From: Calliopum simillimum
Lineage: Eukaryota > Arthropoda > Insecta > Diptera > Lauxaniidae
Direction of reading: 5' to 3'
Assembly: GCA_951812925.1 (NCBI GenBank)
Contig: OX638369.1
Location: 57,736,228-57,800,227, forward strand
DNA: 64,000 bases
The notes under the pieces are model-generated. The model did no database searches. It was not told the origin of the DNA and was given only the letters and a program-made list of their open reading frames with translations. Made by a program: the position numbers and the translations under genes. Positions 33,305-45,240 of this stretch are shown piece by piece. Positions within the stretch are counted from its first letter, which is position 1. Each line of letters starts with the position of its first letter.

Positions 33305-33935
33305 AGGTTCATCTTTTTATACCTTACACCCAGGGTATATTCACTTTGTCCTTCCTTTTGTAACGCAGAGAAGGCGGCGTGGCAGATATAGAAAAGTATA
33401 TATATTCTCGATCAGCGTTACCTCCTGAGTCGATATAGTCATGTCCGTCTGTCTGGCTGGCTGGGTGTGCGTGGAAAAATATTTTCTGGGAAAACTGACC
33501 AAGATAATTCAATGAAATTTAGTACACTGCCTTCGTCGTCAAAGTCAGCTCGTGGGATTCAAAATGAGCGAAATCAGCCAACGAACACTCCTACCGCCCA
33601 TACAAAAAATATATTCAAAATGCAACTTTAAGAGTATTTTTTACGACAATTCAACCAAAATACACATTAATACTACAAATTATAATTATTGGCGCAAGCT
33701 CTAATCAAAAATTGGAAAGATTGGCCGACTGGACGTTGCACCCATAAGCAAAAGCTTTGAGGTAATCGAACTAAATTTTACTCAGACACTAATAACTATA
33801 AATGCAAGCTCTGAGCAAAAACAGAGTGAACTCGGACAAAAGGGCGTAGCACCTCCCATATAAGCAAAATTTTCAAAATACTGCAGTGTAGGGTATTTAA
33901 TGTTTGGTTAGGCCAAAGATAACACCCTTACTAGT
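33305..33935 (-). repeat. Dispersed repeat copy, inverse of 16260
   Basis: The first 300 bp match 16260-16565 inverted (ataccctgggtgtaagg end, gtctgtctggctggct). The rest (gacgttgcaccca, gggcgtagcacctccca, gtgtagggtatttaa, aacacccttac) resembles 37900-38165. Confidence 0.65.
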
Positions 33936-33939
33936 TTAT

Positions 33940-35505
33940 TATTGGTTTTTCTTTTTTTTTAAGAAAAACTAAGAAAATTTGTTTGAATACGCTTCATACA
34001 TATTACATTAAACTTATGGGGATTTCAAAATAAGATTTTGCTTAGAATATTCCGGGAGGGGAGAACCTCATGCATATGCCCGTGAACACAACCTTATTAT
34101 ACCATCAGTATCGAATACTTATTTGTGTAAAAAGCATACATTTTATGCAAAAAATATCAAAAACATGAATCGGAAAGATTAAGTGAAAACAACATTGTAC
34201 TTGCACCTAATTATTTTATTAAATAAAAAAGTAAGCCCCACTTCCCCACTTTCTCAAATGATAATAATTCAATATAAAAGCGACGCTCAAGTTTAAATAT
34301 CGCATGGATTCGCGAGAACAATCTTCAAGCACACAAATATGTATGTATTTTACAAATATACATACATACATACCTTCATACAAATCAAATGCACATAATA
34401 CTACTCGTATAATCTGTGTCGAACAGATGAGAACAGCATTGAATTTAATTGGAAAATAAAAGGTCTTTAGACTTTGCAGAAAGTTGACATCATTTTTAAG
34501 TTGACACGAGACTTCTTAGCTTGATCACCGCAGATTTAAGAATCTGTTGATTAAATGAGAGACATTGTCTTCTTTCATTTACACGTACAGATACTAGGGA
34601 GTACAATCCGGAACTATTTTATCGATCCTTGGATTTTTGTCATTGAAAATCTGAATAAAAATTTTTAATAGTCCAAGCTAATTAAGATTCAACAACGCTA
34701 TGAATGTCAGAGGAATGTATTTTATCACGTTTATTTATCCTTAAAACTTTTTCGAGGTCCAAGGAGAATTGAATTTTATTTTTTTAATTAAGAAGGAAAA
34801 AAAATTTTGAAAACATTTTTAAATAAAGTTTATTTTAAACCAAAAATATTAGATTGCCAAATTTCAACGAGTGATAAGGGATTCGCATGACATATTTCCG
34901 AATGGCCCTGTCCTTCCGAAAATCAAGTAACGAGCTGACTATCTTATTATTGTATATAAGTATTTGTTTAGACTTAAATATTTTTCGATTTTCCATTTCA
35001 TAACATTCAGATTATAAAACACGACAAATCCAGTATCGATAAGAAAGGACAGGGATTGAATTCCCTAGTGCATACGTATATATGCGTCTACACTTACATA
35101 TACATATGCATAATGTTTGATGAGGAAATCTTTCATTAAAATTGATTAATCGTGTAGGTTTAACGATTTTGTTTAGCATTTACTTAGTAATGTTATGATA
35201 TCAGAAAAGTAAGCAACTATGAAATAAAGAAAACAAATTATGATGCTAGCCATCTGCTTAAATGCTTGTTGACAGCAAACAAAAATTTTAATTTTTTAAC
35301 TTCTCAGACATTTTCTAGCAGTCTTTTTTTGCTTCATACAAATGGACCCAACTTAATGTACATAGATATGTATGGCAAAATCACGGCTTGGTGCAGTTTT
35401 TATATTATTACGATCTCAAAAATGCTCATAATGAGTCGTATGATGAATTTTTCGTTTGGAATCAAGGTATATTCAAAATATAATAGCTGGAGCCTTAATC
35501 AACCA
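33940..35505. other. Mostly unique DNA
   Basis: A catacata-type microsatellite lies at about 34338-34372. A short inverted pair, cctgtcctt and aaggacagg, lies at about 34908 and 35045. No gene was recognised; frames up to 88 codons are chance. Confidence 0.4.
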
Positions 35506-35509
35506 CATA

Positions 35510-36827
35510 TCTTCTCTTCTTATACGAGATAAAATTGTATGTACTTATGTACTTATGTACCTATGTACTTATGTATGTTTGTTTGGAACGGGCAAAACTT
35601 TTTCTCGAAAACGGGTACAACGATTTTAATGAAACTTGGAACAGTGTTAGATATTAGCATACAATGAAGAATGAGCTAGGTTTGAACTTTGTAAATGCTC
35701 ACCAGGGGGCGTGGCACCGTCCTAAATTTTAAATTTGATTTGGTCATAACTCGCAAACCATACAAGGTATTTGAATAAAATTTGGTAGGCGGGTACTGCT
35801 TTATAATACCTTGTGACAGACAAAAAGTGGGCGGGATCGAAGAAGTGCCACGCCCACTTTTTAACGCTTGAAAATTTTGATTCAATATTACTCGAAAACG
35901 ACTCCAACGATTTTAATGAAAATTTGGGAGATTTTACCTCTGCAAACAAGAATTAATATGGGATATGCCATTATATTGAGAAAACTCGTTGAAGGGCGTG
36001 GCACCGCCCACAAAAATATAATACGGTATAAAAAGAAAACTAATAAAGTAATCATTCTAAAATTAACTGTGGTGAGCATACTTGCTATAAGGCATCTCTG
36101 ATCTGAAAGCGGGCAAAATACCGCCGTTGCGCGTGGAACCTCCCATACAAGCAAAATACGTTAAATGCTATTTCTCGCAAATGTTACAAGGTATTTTAAT
36201 GAAATTTGGTATGTAGGTACTGCTTAATAATATCTTGTAACAGACGAAAAGTGGGCGGGATCGAATAAGTGCCACGCCCACTTTTTAACCCTTGAAAATT
36301 TTGATTCAATATTACTCGAAAACGACTCCGACAATTTTGATGAAAATTTAGGATCTGTTACCTCTGGAAACAAGTATTAATATGTCATATGCCATTATAT
36401 TGGGAAAACTCGTTAAAGGGCGTGGCACCGCCCACAAAAATATAATGCGCTATAAAAAGAAAACTACTAAAGCAATCTTTCTGAATTTATCTGTACGGAG
36501 TTTACTTGCTATTAGGCACCTACGACCTGAAAGTAGGCAGAACTGTCATTATACCTGCAGGATTTTGAAATATCCTTGCTTGAAGTTAAAGAAAACGCTG
36601 TGTTCAGTCTTACAGCGTAGCTACAAGAAAAGGTGAAATTCTTTTCTATTAATAGCATCGGACAGTCACACTCTTCCTTATCCAAATATCCTTTCAGATT
36701 TTTCCAATAGGATTCTTATTTTCCGCCGTTAAAAGATACAAGTTTCATAACAAAAAATAGCTATGAATAAAAACATCGACTAAAATAATAAGATTAGATT
36801 GTTGACCGAGCAGGGATCGGTCTCCAG
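35510..36827 (+). mobile_element. Helentron/DINE-like non-autonomous element, copy 1
   Basis: Starts tcttctcttcttatacgag, followed by a gtacttat microsatellite (about 35537-35575). The core has about two tandem units of 424 bp: gggcgtggcaccgcccaca at 35994 and 36418, and agtgggcgggatcgaa at 35826 and 36250. The 3' end holds a 6-bp stem hairpin (gaccga-loop-tcggtc) before tccag. Order, hairpin and lack of terminal inverted repeats fit Helitron-derived elements. Copy 2 (51767-53501) shares both boundaries. Confidence 0.6.
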
Positions 36828-36879
36828 GTTCTTGTTATTAAGCTTGAATACCCACAAAAAACGTACATATTTTCGAAAT

Positions 36880-37265
36880 TTTTTTGGATAAAACTTTTAG
36901 TTCCAAGGTCATCATGAAATTACGCTAGGAATTATGTTCTAGAACATCTTAACCCATTTTGCCCTGGTCTTGTATGTCTTTTTAACTCCTTTCTCAAATG
37001 AGGGCTATAATGGGTGCTCTACAAAAATGGTCACCATGGTCGGCATTTCTCATTTTTGGTTTCCCTTAATGAAATTTTTCGTAGAATATTTTTGAAGAAC
37101 ACTTTAACGCATTATAACCCATTTTTTAAAAGATCAAAAATTTTATCTAAAATGAAGATTTACAGTGCACTGCAGTGGAGTGAAGTTTCGAAAATAATTT
37201 TTTTGTTGGTATTTGCTAAAAAAAAACAATACTATGGTAAAGGAGGGAAATATGGACTGCGTGGG
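36880..37265. repeat. Relative of the foldback family A interior
   Basis: Shares ordered phrases with 3590-3960, 10140-10260 and 18240-18360 (ttttggataaaac, ccaaggtcatcatgaaat, cattataaccca, gtggagtgaagtttcgaaa). Boundaries are unclear. Confidence 0.45.
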
Positions 37266-37640
37266 TAATATGGACCACACGGTTTTTTTCCACTGCATAT
37301 GTAGAATTTACCTTTATTCATGTTCAAAGTTTACGCTAATACCTAAGACCTATAATAGTGCGATCTTAGCCTTCGTAAATAAATAAATAACGCATCAAAC
37401 CGAGATTCTACATAAATGACCCGCACAAAAATGGAAAAAAAATCTCACCCACTCTTTTGAAACCCTCTTTCAGATTTTTGGGCGCAATCGTGGAATTCCC
37501 AAAATTGTTTACGAGTATGTATATCAAAAATTTGTACAGTAGATTCATTCTTTAAATACTCGTTCTGATTTATAGTAGTAATGCAAACATTACTATTATG
37601 AGCTCACTATATCAGATTTTCGACTCAATTACATAATTAT
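37266..37640. other. Unassigned DNA
   Basis: No gene, repeat partner or regulatory signal recognised. Confidence 0.35.
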
Positions 37641-38165
37641 AAATTTATTCAGAACGCGTTGCAAAATGCATAAGATCTTATAAGGCGGTATTTCGAAAAT
37701 TTTCCAAATATTGATTAAATTTGTTAGACAGATGCTGGCTATCAATAGCTAGTAATAGACCAAAAGTGGGCGGGGTTTAAAAAATGTCACACCTTCTTAC
37801 AAATATAATTTTTTTCAATATAAAGTACTCAAAATAGGCTACACGGATTTTGATGAAATTTTAAGAGGTAATACCCCTGGAAATATTACTCAAACGCTAA
37901 GAGCAGTAAGTACAAGCACTGAGAAAAAACTAGGAGAACTCGAACAAGAGGGCATGGCATATCCCATTCAAGCATAATTTACATACTTCTACCGTGCAAG
38001 AGTTATGTGAGGTAATGAAACCAAATTTCACACAGAAATTTGGAATAAGAAGATCTGGGTAAAAACTAATGGAATTCAGTCAAGAAGGCAAACAAAATTT
38101 TCAAAGTGCTTTAGTTTAGGGTATTTAAATTTTGGCCAGGCCAAAGGTAACACCCTTACAAGTTA
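37641..38165 (+). repeat. Dispersed repeat, 33.7-kb family
   Basis: Shares aagtgggcgggg, gaacaagagggcatgg, cattcaagca and the tagggtatttaa...ggccaaaggtaacaccctta end with 33700-33935. Confidence 0.55.
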
Positions 38166-38664
38166 AACATTATAATGAGAGATGTTTGTATACACGGTAA
38201 TGAATTTCGGTTTAATTTTTCATCTAAAAATGCTGGTATATTTATCCAACCTAATTCGGTCAAGTTTTCCAACTTAAAAGTTAAAATTTGTGTCAACTCT
38301 GAGGGTTCATTTTCTTTACTTAAAAAGTTGAAAGAGGTCAACTTAAAAAGTTGAAAAAAACCAACCTTAAAAGATGAGAAAATGTACTAAATGAGTTAAG
38401 AACTTTGCATTTGCTAACATTGTGATCAACTTTCAAGCATACTTTATATATTCACTCTTAAGCATAAACTAGTTGCGAATCACAGCGAAATGAAATCACA
38501 GCAAGACCAAAAGTTCTTACACAGAGCCAAAAACCACATAAAATAGAAGAAAAGTATGAAGATATCTCTATGGTTTTCATCCAAAAAGTAATTCACATCA
38601 AAATCATAAAGAAAATCTTCTTAAAATTTCTGTTGACATATATAGGAAAAAGTCATAATATTAA

Positions 38665-38734
38665 CCCTTTCGACCCGGCTGGGACAATATATCCCAATTT
38701 ACATATATATATTGTCCCAGCCGGGTCGAAAGGG
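38665..38734. mobile_element. 70-bp TTAA palindrome (piggyBac-type mini-MITE)
   Basis: Flanked by TTAA at 38661-38664 and 38735-38738. The arms ccctttcgacccggctggga and tcccagccgggtcgaaaggg are perfect inverses, extending to about 28 bp each. A diverged copy is at 32825-32896. It is probably mobilised by a piggyBac-type enzyme encoded elsewhere. Confidence 0.85.
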
Positions 38735-39058
38735 TTAAGAAGAAAGCTCATCGTTTTCAATACGATATCTTCTTGAAACAATGTTTTTATTCTATTAAAA
38801 ATTATGTGAAAATCATCTTAACTTTATGAGAATTCTTCATGGAAAAGAATAAGATCTCTTCTTGATATTATAAAATCTTCATAGAAAACGGTATTATAAG
38901 AAGATTTCTCTATGGTTTTGATGTGACTTTCTTTTTGGATGAAAACCATAGGGATATCTTCTTGCTTTTCTTTTTTTTAATTCTTATAAATGAAAATAAA
39001 AAAATTTACAAAAATATGTTATGTTTTATTTATTTATTAAAATTTTTTTATTCAAAAT

Positions 39059-40420
39059 TTATGTAATGGAACTCGTATTTGATGCATACGGTGCCATAAA
39101 TTAGCACACTCCTTAGCAACAGGTCCAGTTATAGCAGGGCCCTTCATTTCATCTTTGTTATTTACAATGACTCCCACGCAGTGTCGCTTACACTTCAATT
39201 GAAGTGTTTTGCTCCTTTTTTATTAAAAACACTTCGCCACTTCCCTCTTCATAAAATCACTTCACTTTTTTTCTAGAATACAAAATTTGCCTTAAATTTT
39301 GTCACTTCTTTTTATGGGAGTTCAGAAACATACTTTTTTGTATGCCCGAAGTCAGCCCTGACTGAAAAGTAATTATTTTTTTTCAATGTATCAAGCGAAC
39401 AAAGCAAAATTTCGATATACTTCACGGAAACATTTTGTAGAGAATTAAATTTGCCATCGAAATATTTTATAGACCAAAAAAAGAATGCAAAAATTTCGAA
39501 TTCTTGTGTTTTTTACTCTTTTGTCTATAACTGTTTTATGGTCAGAGATAGGTAAAAATATAGCAGAATATTATCGAACATTTAAATTTTTTTTAAGTGG
39601 TCGGAAAAATTTTTTTTTCTCAAAAAAGGCGCCTTACGAGAAAAGTGTATAATGCCTAAAATACTTAGAATCATTCAAAGAATACAACGTTTAATTTTTG
39701 GGTACATTTTATAATTTATAAAAAATTTGTCAAAAAAAAAAATTAAAAAAGTTCCAAAAAATTTTGAAAAAAAATCAACACTTATTTCTTGAACTATTCT
39801 AAGCATTTTTTGCTTCATACACTTTTTCGTAAGATGCCTTGTTTTGAGTAAAAACCGTTTTTTCGACCGCGTAAACAAAATTTTCATGTTCAAGTGGCCG
39901 GCCATATTTCGGTAAATTTTTGACCTAAGAAATTTTTTATTTATTTTTTCCTATTTTTTTAAAATATATTTTCAAATTTTGTTACGTGTAGCATAAAAAT
40001 GAATGAATTGAATAAATAAAATTGTGATTTTTGTGTTCACTTCGGTAATACTTCACTTTTTCAAAATTTTACTTCACAATACTTCACTTTTTACAAAATT
40101 TCACTTCGCTCAAACTTTTCAAAACGACAGCAATGCTCCCACGTTGTCCTCAAAATAAATAAATACAACATCCCTCCTTCTGAATGTCTTTCTTTTCCGA
40201 ATGACAACAGCTAGCATTACCTTTTTTCGTAGCTCAGGTTTGCCCCTTTTTTACAGATGCAACAAACATATCACCAACACCTGCAGTAGGCAATCTGTTT
40301 AGTCGACCACGAGTACCATGGACAGCAATCAAGTTCTTAACACCTTTATTGTTTGCCCAGTTCATCACAGCTCCCACTGGCAAACTCAAGGAAATACGGA
40401 ACTTTCCTCCCGCGGTTACG
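39059..40420 (-). pseudogene. Ribosomal protein L23 (uL14) retropseudogene, split by a hAT element
   Basis: On the minus strand from about 40420: [58 protein letters not shown]. The frame then shifts by one base and continues [35 protein letters not shown] up to the insertion at 40136. It resumes past the insertion at 39178 with [29 protein letters not shown] and, after another shift, [12 protein letters not shown] at 39059. Order and motifs match RpL23 across nearly its full length (about 140 residues). There are no introns, the first residues are missing, and two codons are absent between KNL and IAVHG. An aataaa lies just past the stop, but no long poly(A) survives. It is a processed copy, not a functional gene, and sits inside a foldback element. 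Confidence 0.88.
39179..40135. mobile_element. hAT-type element inserted in the RpL23 pseudogene, 957 bp
   Basis: A perfect 8-bp duplication ctcccacg lies at 39171-39178 and 40136-40143. Removing the element plus one copy restores the RpL23 reading at GVG. Ends are cagtgtcgct and, inverted, acgacagcaatg (imperfect). Sub-terminal runs of cacttcac-type words are on both sides. No transposase was recognised. Confidence 0.8.
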
Positions 40421-41237
40421 AAGGGAAGTTAAAAGGTACCTTCTATTTTATCTATTCTATTTGGCCACCATACTTTCCGTACTTTTAATGTACAATTGCA
40501 GCATGTTCAAGGACGACCCATCATGTTATTTTCCGAAAGAATAAATTGATGGTAAAAATGATTCACATAACAAAATTAAACAAGTTAAACGGTCTTTTCT
40601 TCACCGCGCCAATCCTGCGGTCATTCTCTATGCAAAATAGAGAATGACATCAAATCAAAAAACAAAGAAAAAAACTATTTATTCGATTTTCTCCTTAAAG
40701 TTAAAAATTAATAAGTTTTTCACATTATTTAAGTACATCATTCTATGTTATATTCCGTAAAGAATTGATGCGAAAATCTTTTTGAATTTTTAAGAAGATT
40801 TTCTTAGTAAAGTCATAGGGATTTCCCTATGGAAAATTCATATTGTTTTCTACTTTTAATCGGAATTCATAGTAAAATAGGTTGATACGACAATCTTCTT
40901 GTTTTTATGGGTCATTTTTTGCTCTGTGTATTTTTCAGTATTTTGCCGAAGAACAAATTGAATCAATCAGCATGTAAGAGACATCTAAAATTGAATGAAG
41001 ATGTGTTCGTGTACTTAAATATCCAAGGAAATCAAGGAAAGTTGAAAAAATCAACAAACAAGTTAAATTACTTTAGAATTTGCTTCTTCTTCTCAAAGTT
41101 TTATATCAACAAAAGGGTGTCAACTCGAAAAAATCTAAAAACTCAACTAAAAAAGTTGGTTTTCATTACAAATTCAATTTTCAACCCCAAAATTCCGTAT
41201 AAAGTTGAAAATTTAAACCGAAATTTATTACCGTTAC

Positions 41238-41790
41238 TTACTTAAAATTTAACATATGAGGGAAGAGATTTTGACTGGGGTTGCGACGCCCACCTGTGAA
41301 ATTGAGCGCCCTCTAAATATGGTCCAATTCGGCTGAAAGATATTAATTATCATGATTGGAGCAAGGTTAGCCCTGTGGAGAATATAAATTTCAATTTCAA
41401 ATTGGACTATAGTGACATATCTCATACTAACCCTATTTGTAGAAAATTTCAGCAAAATACCGTATATAAGCAATATTGAATCAAATTATTTCATTGTTTA
41501 ACCTGCACTTGTCTGCGAAGTTTAATATAAAAAAACCTATGTTGCATCGTTTACGAGGCATATACATATGCCAAAATTATGCATGTATGTATATATGTCT
41601 AGACTTTAGCTTAACTTGTGCAAACTAAAGAAAGTTGTAAGTCTGGCAACACTATGACATCGAATGCAGTAGCTTAATCAAAAGCTTTCTACACAGCTTC
41701 CACGCTCTAAAAAGCATCTTGCAATTGACTTCAATTAAAGTTTACGCTGGCATCCACAAGCTGACGATTGATACGATTGAGAATTTCAAA
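41238..41790 (+). other. Upstream flank of the plus-strand gene
   Basis: 41238-41550 is unassigned. 41550-41790 is non-repetitive and includes a tggcaacact word at 41643, common in fly promoter regions. No gene. Confidence 0.4.
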
Positions 41791-41792
41791 TG

Positions 41793-42017
41793 CTTTCTCT
41801 CTCTCTCACGCTCTCACTACTTTATCAATTTTGTACTTTTACTCTCCCGTTAGAGCTTTATTTTCATTATGGGGGTGTTTGCACTTTACAACTCCGACTT
41901 GATGGCGCTCATCTAACAAAAACCACCCGTAGTAAAATTTTCATCACAGGGTAGCTGAGTTTTGTGTGTTCATCACACCCGTTCATTTAGTATCGAGGCA
42001 AAGCGGTTGTTGGTCGC
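41793..42017 (+). promoter_or_regulatory. Candidate promoter: GAGA run, Inr and DPE
   Basis: A tctctctctctcacgctctc run (41795-41814) offers GAGA-factor sites about 180 bp upstream. At 41983-41988, tcattt matches the fly initiator TCAKTY with A+1 at 41985. At exactly +28 to +33 (42012-42017), ggtcgc agrees with the downstream promoter element pattern RGWYV. No TATA box is visible, as expected for a DPE promoter. The match was found by eye, and the start site is not proven. Confidence 0.5.
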
Positions 42018-42299
42018 GCGTTCTAACGTCATTGAAGGACGGCACACATAAAAAAAATAAAAAAAAATAGAACTGAAATTAAAAGAGAACACAAATTTTA
42101 GCTGAAAAAATTTAAAAAAGTTTCATTGGTGAAAATTGTGATAGTATTTTGGATTAATTTCAGTGCACAGATTTAATATTTGAAAAACCGAAAGAAAAAA
42201 AAATAAAAAAAAATCAATAGAAAACTAAATAAATAATTAATTGCAAAGGCTTTATTTCAGGATTATTGAAAGCCCTTTCAAGGAATACACCCCTCCAAA
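41985..42299 (+). other. Presumed 5' UTR of the plus-strand gene
   Basis: About 315 nt, A-rich, from the Inr to the ATG. A possible acceptor (ctttatttcag) at 42260 has no good upstream donor, so I treat it as unspliced. Confidence 0.4.
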
Positions 42300-42354
42300 A
42301 TGCAGTCAGTTATTGTAGCCAGTTCTTTGTTATTAATCCTAGCTGTACAGCAAG
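42300..42354 (+). CDS. First coding exon, signal-peptide-like leader (partial gene)
   Basis: The ATG at 42300 in an ideal fly context (ccaaaATG) opens MQSVIVASSLLLILAVQQ plus one base. It is a typical short signal peptide with a hydrophobic core VIVASSLLLILAV. It stops at AG/GTAAGT (donor at 42355), leaving a phase-1 junction. Read-through of the donor would add only 18 codons before a stop, so splicing is likely. The Inr/DPE promoter and GAGA run lie about 315 and 500 bp upstream. No second exon was recognised in the remaining 21 kb, implying a long intron or a downstream exon too small or diverged to see. It probably encodes a secreted or membrane protein; the family is unknown. It has the same design as the minus-strand exon at 8593-8671. 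Confidence 0.58.
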
Positions 42355-44985
42355 GTAAGTACATACCCCTTTTTCCAACATATCTATTGCCTTTTCTAAG
42401 TTCAACGGAAGCTTGAATTTTCTCAAGCAGGCGTTACATAATATAAGTAATACGGTACTTGACTTTTTCACGGATGTGCTGCGGCGCTTCAAGGAGTGTA
42501 TAAAGAAAACATTTCTCATACATATCTATGAACGGATATTATATTACTGTTTTGGCCATAGATACTTTCATATCAGTAATGTGTGAAAGATTTATAGTTC
42601 TCAAAAATCTTACCCCTCCCCCATCCTTTTTTCTAAATGTTCTTCTTTGCTTTGCTCCATTTTCCTTTTTTCTTATTCATGGGAAAATTGTGTACATGGT
42701 GTTTATTTCCTCATTGTCGCATTTTCTTCTTTCGGCATTTCATTTTATTGTTTTTTTTTTTCGTACATTTTCTTAAGAGTCCTTCAGTTCCACTTTTGTT
42801 GTCCTCTTTTTTCGTCTGCATATGCGTAATCAGTGGCGTCGGCGAAACAGAAAATGTGATACAAAAACAATTGAATTGGAAAAAATCTGATTATGAAGTT
42901 ATTGGATTTTAAAGAGTAAGCGGATAAACTATGGATTTTCCATATATGAAGGAGACACGTAATTGCTCTGCTGTTTAACTGTCAAGTTGTGTGATACAGT
43001 TTTTGACAGATGACAATAGATATGATGTCATAATGTGATACATAGTGACCGTATGAATGTGATGTGTAAAAAAAGACATATTTTTTATCATTCATTCCCC
43101 AATAATAGCTAATGTATAGTATGTACATATGTACTATCCGAAAACTCCTAGGGGCAGCATAGGGCCAATGTATAACACGTGCTCTTATAAGACGAAAAAT
43201 TCTCTCAATCATGAGATTATGAAAAGCTTAAAATTTTACATTTCTATAATATGGAATATATTTTACCAGTCCATTGAACAGTGCGCGAGCAACGATCTGG
43301 TCCGATCCACCCCAACTTGCCTAGGTTAATTTAATTTGGTTTGTTCATCTGGTCGAACTTTGACCTTGAAAACCGTTTTGCTAAAACGATTTTGGTTACG
43401 TTATTTCTTTTGCGTAAATAAAATAAATTCTAGCGAAAAATGTCTTCGTCTGGGCCCTTACTTATGTTGACTTAAGGTCCTTTTATTTTTGTAATTAATT
43501 CCATTTGCTTGTTAAAATCAAATTGAAGTATCAGAAATCGCGAAAATGTCTATTTTTATTTTTGTATGTTGTATACATTTTTTTTTAGTTTCAGAGAAAA
43601 AATATAAATAATTCCGTCCCAGCACCAAGATGTTTCTGATTTTAAATCAAAACAAATTTACTAAAAAAAAAACATCAAAATCGGAGCTGTACTTGAGGAC
43701 TTCCGACGAAAAGGCTTTATTGACTCCACTATTATTTCCACAAAAAAAAATTCGCGAAATGTATATATAGTCTGGCTTGCCGTTTTTATTTGATGACTTT
43801 TTGATTATAAGAACTTCAGGCTTACCTTAGTTATTATAATAATGACGTATGAACGTCATATCTCATACGAAACGAACCTTATACGTTTGAGCAAATCCGA
43901 TCCTGATCGGAAATTCTCTTCAGGAGCTGATAGTTATTGAATCTGCTGGATATTTGCGCAGGTCCTCTTTAGATATATGAAATATTACATATTGAGAATC
44001 TGATCATTATTTGCTTTATAGTCGGTTAATTGGTAAATATTATTTTTGCTCTATTATCAGTTCTACAACATCAAGTAAACTTTTCGTGAAAAACAGAGCG
44101 CAATTTAATTTATTTTTAACAAAATGCCAGCCAATTCGTATTACGACTTTACTTTTGTTCTTAAATGAACTTGTATCACAATTAGAATGAACGACACATA
44201 TATGTTAATCTAATTAAAGTAGAATATGAGTATGATTTCCCCAAAGCATTTTGTTACAATGATTAACATTTGTTATAAAATAAAAATGATAATCAACTGG
44301 ATACGGCCACGTAAGACGAAGCTATACAACTTTTTTTTTTTCTTTAAATCTCCCACTCATTTGCCCATATTTCATAAGTTTGCATCTAATGCTGTCCAAA
44401 AATACCATTTTCAAGTATATAAGTTGATTTATTTTTATTGTATCAATGCAATTTCGATTTAATCAGAAAGAAAATGTTTGAAATAAAGGATTAACACTGA
44501 TATTTTGAAGGAAAACCAGTTGCTTATGCATTTTTGTTGGCGATGAATTCTACCGCAAAAAAAAACATAACGTTCCCAACGAAATATATTAAGAAGTTTC
44601 TTGTAGCGGAAGTTATTGGGTTAAATATTAAAATACAACCAACCTCTTCGAGTATTTTCAGTCTAGTTTCTGAATCCATTTTAAAATTACCTAAATAAAG
44701 TATCTACCATGGTGAACATAGCCACTAAATAAGTATAACGTTCCCAACATTTTTCAATCAAAAATCATAAGTTATATTTTTCTACTAAAATTTCTTCTGA
44801 ATCGGCGCGATGAGCTATAGATAGATAGAAATTCCTTACAATAATTTAAATCAACCAATAAGAACTGTTGGATTGAAGAGGAAGTTATGGACATAAATCA
44901 CGCTAATTGCTATTTTGAGATCTATCCAAGTGCATAGGATATCACAAATATTTCGTTCTTTACAGGCTTTTTGAAGCTTCCGAAA
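42355..44985 (+). other. Presumed first intron of the plus-strand gene, upstream part
   Basis: T-rich stretches at 42640-42830 give overlapping hydrophobic frames that are low-complexity. A phrase ctcctagg-gg(a/c)agcatagggcca at 43146 recurs at 55333. No exon with convincing splice sites was seen. Confidence 0.4.
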
Positions 44986-44989
44986 CAAC

Positions 44990-45240
44990 CTAGTAATATT
45001 CTTGTTATATGTACCAAATTTCATGCATCTAGCTTAACCCGTTCGGCCACCTGTCAGGGCTCAACATAAAAATCTGAAAAAACCATAAAAAAATTTATGT
45101 TCGATTTCATTTTTTTTGTTGAACCCAGACTGGCGGCCATACGCTAGATGCATGAAATTTGGTACAGATAACGATAATAACACTAAGCTGCCTGAGACTA
45201 AAACTGGACGTGATCGGTTAATCTTCACGCCTACTTCCAA
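44990..45240. mobile_element. Foldback fragment
   Basis: gtaccaaatttcatgcatct at 45009 pairs with agatgcatgaaatttggtac at 45147. An internal ttatgtt and gttgaaccc/gggctcaac pair also occurs. The right arm continues into cgtgatcggttaa, shared with 28740. Confidence 0.65.

Larger units (their letters stand above)
38520..40928. mobile_element. Inner foldback with TA duplication carrying an RpL23 pseudogene
   Basis: Ends are cacagagccaaaaacc and, inverted, ttttttgctctgtg, with TA at 38518-38519 and 40929-40930. Inside are many aagaagat(a/t)tc and gatatcttctt words (for example 38558, 38768, 38953, 40793, 40892) and a second inverted pair, ctatggttttcatccaaaaa at 38570 against tttttggatgaaaaccatag at 38931. 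The pseudogene lies in the loop. A small element with the same cacagag ends is at 54586-54791. Confidence 0.7.
38194..41234. mobile_element. Outer foldback element of a multi-level nest
   Basis: Ends are acggtaatgaatttcggttt and, inverted, aaaccgaaatttattaccgt. TAC flanks both ends (38191-38193 and 41235-41237). Sub-terminal regions carry iterated aactttttaagttga-like words on both sides. It contains the 38520-40928 element. A 112-codon frame in the right arm (40907-41245) is not a gene. Confidence 0.7.

Noticed and set aside
40907..41245. 112-codon open frame on the plus strand
   Set aside because: Sits in the right arm of the 38194-41234 foldback; low-complexity, no family.
42640..42830. 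Overlapping hydrophobic frames after the first exon
   Set aside because: Produced by T-rich sequence in three frames at once, without splice signals.
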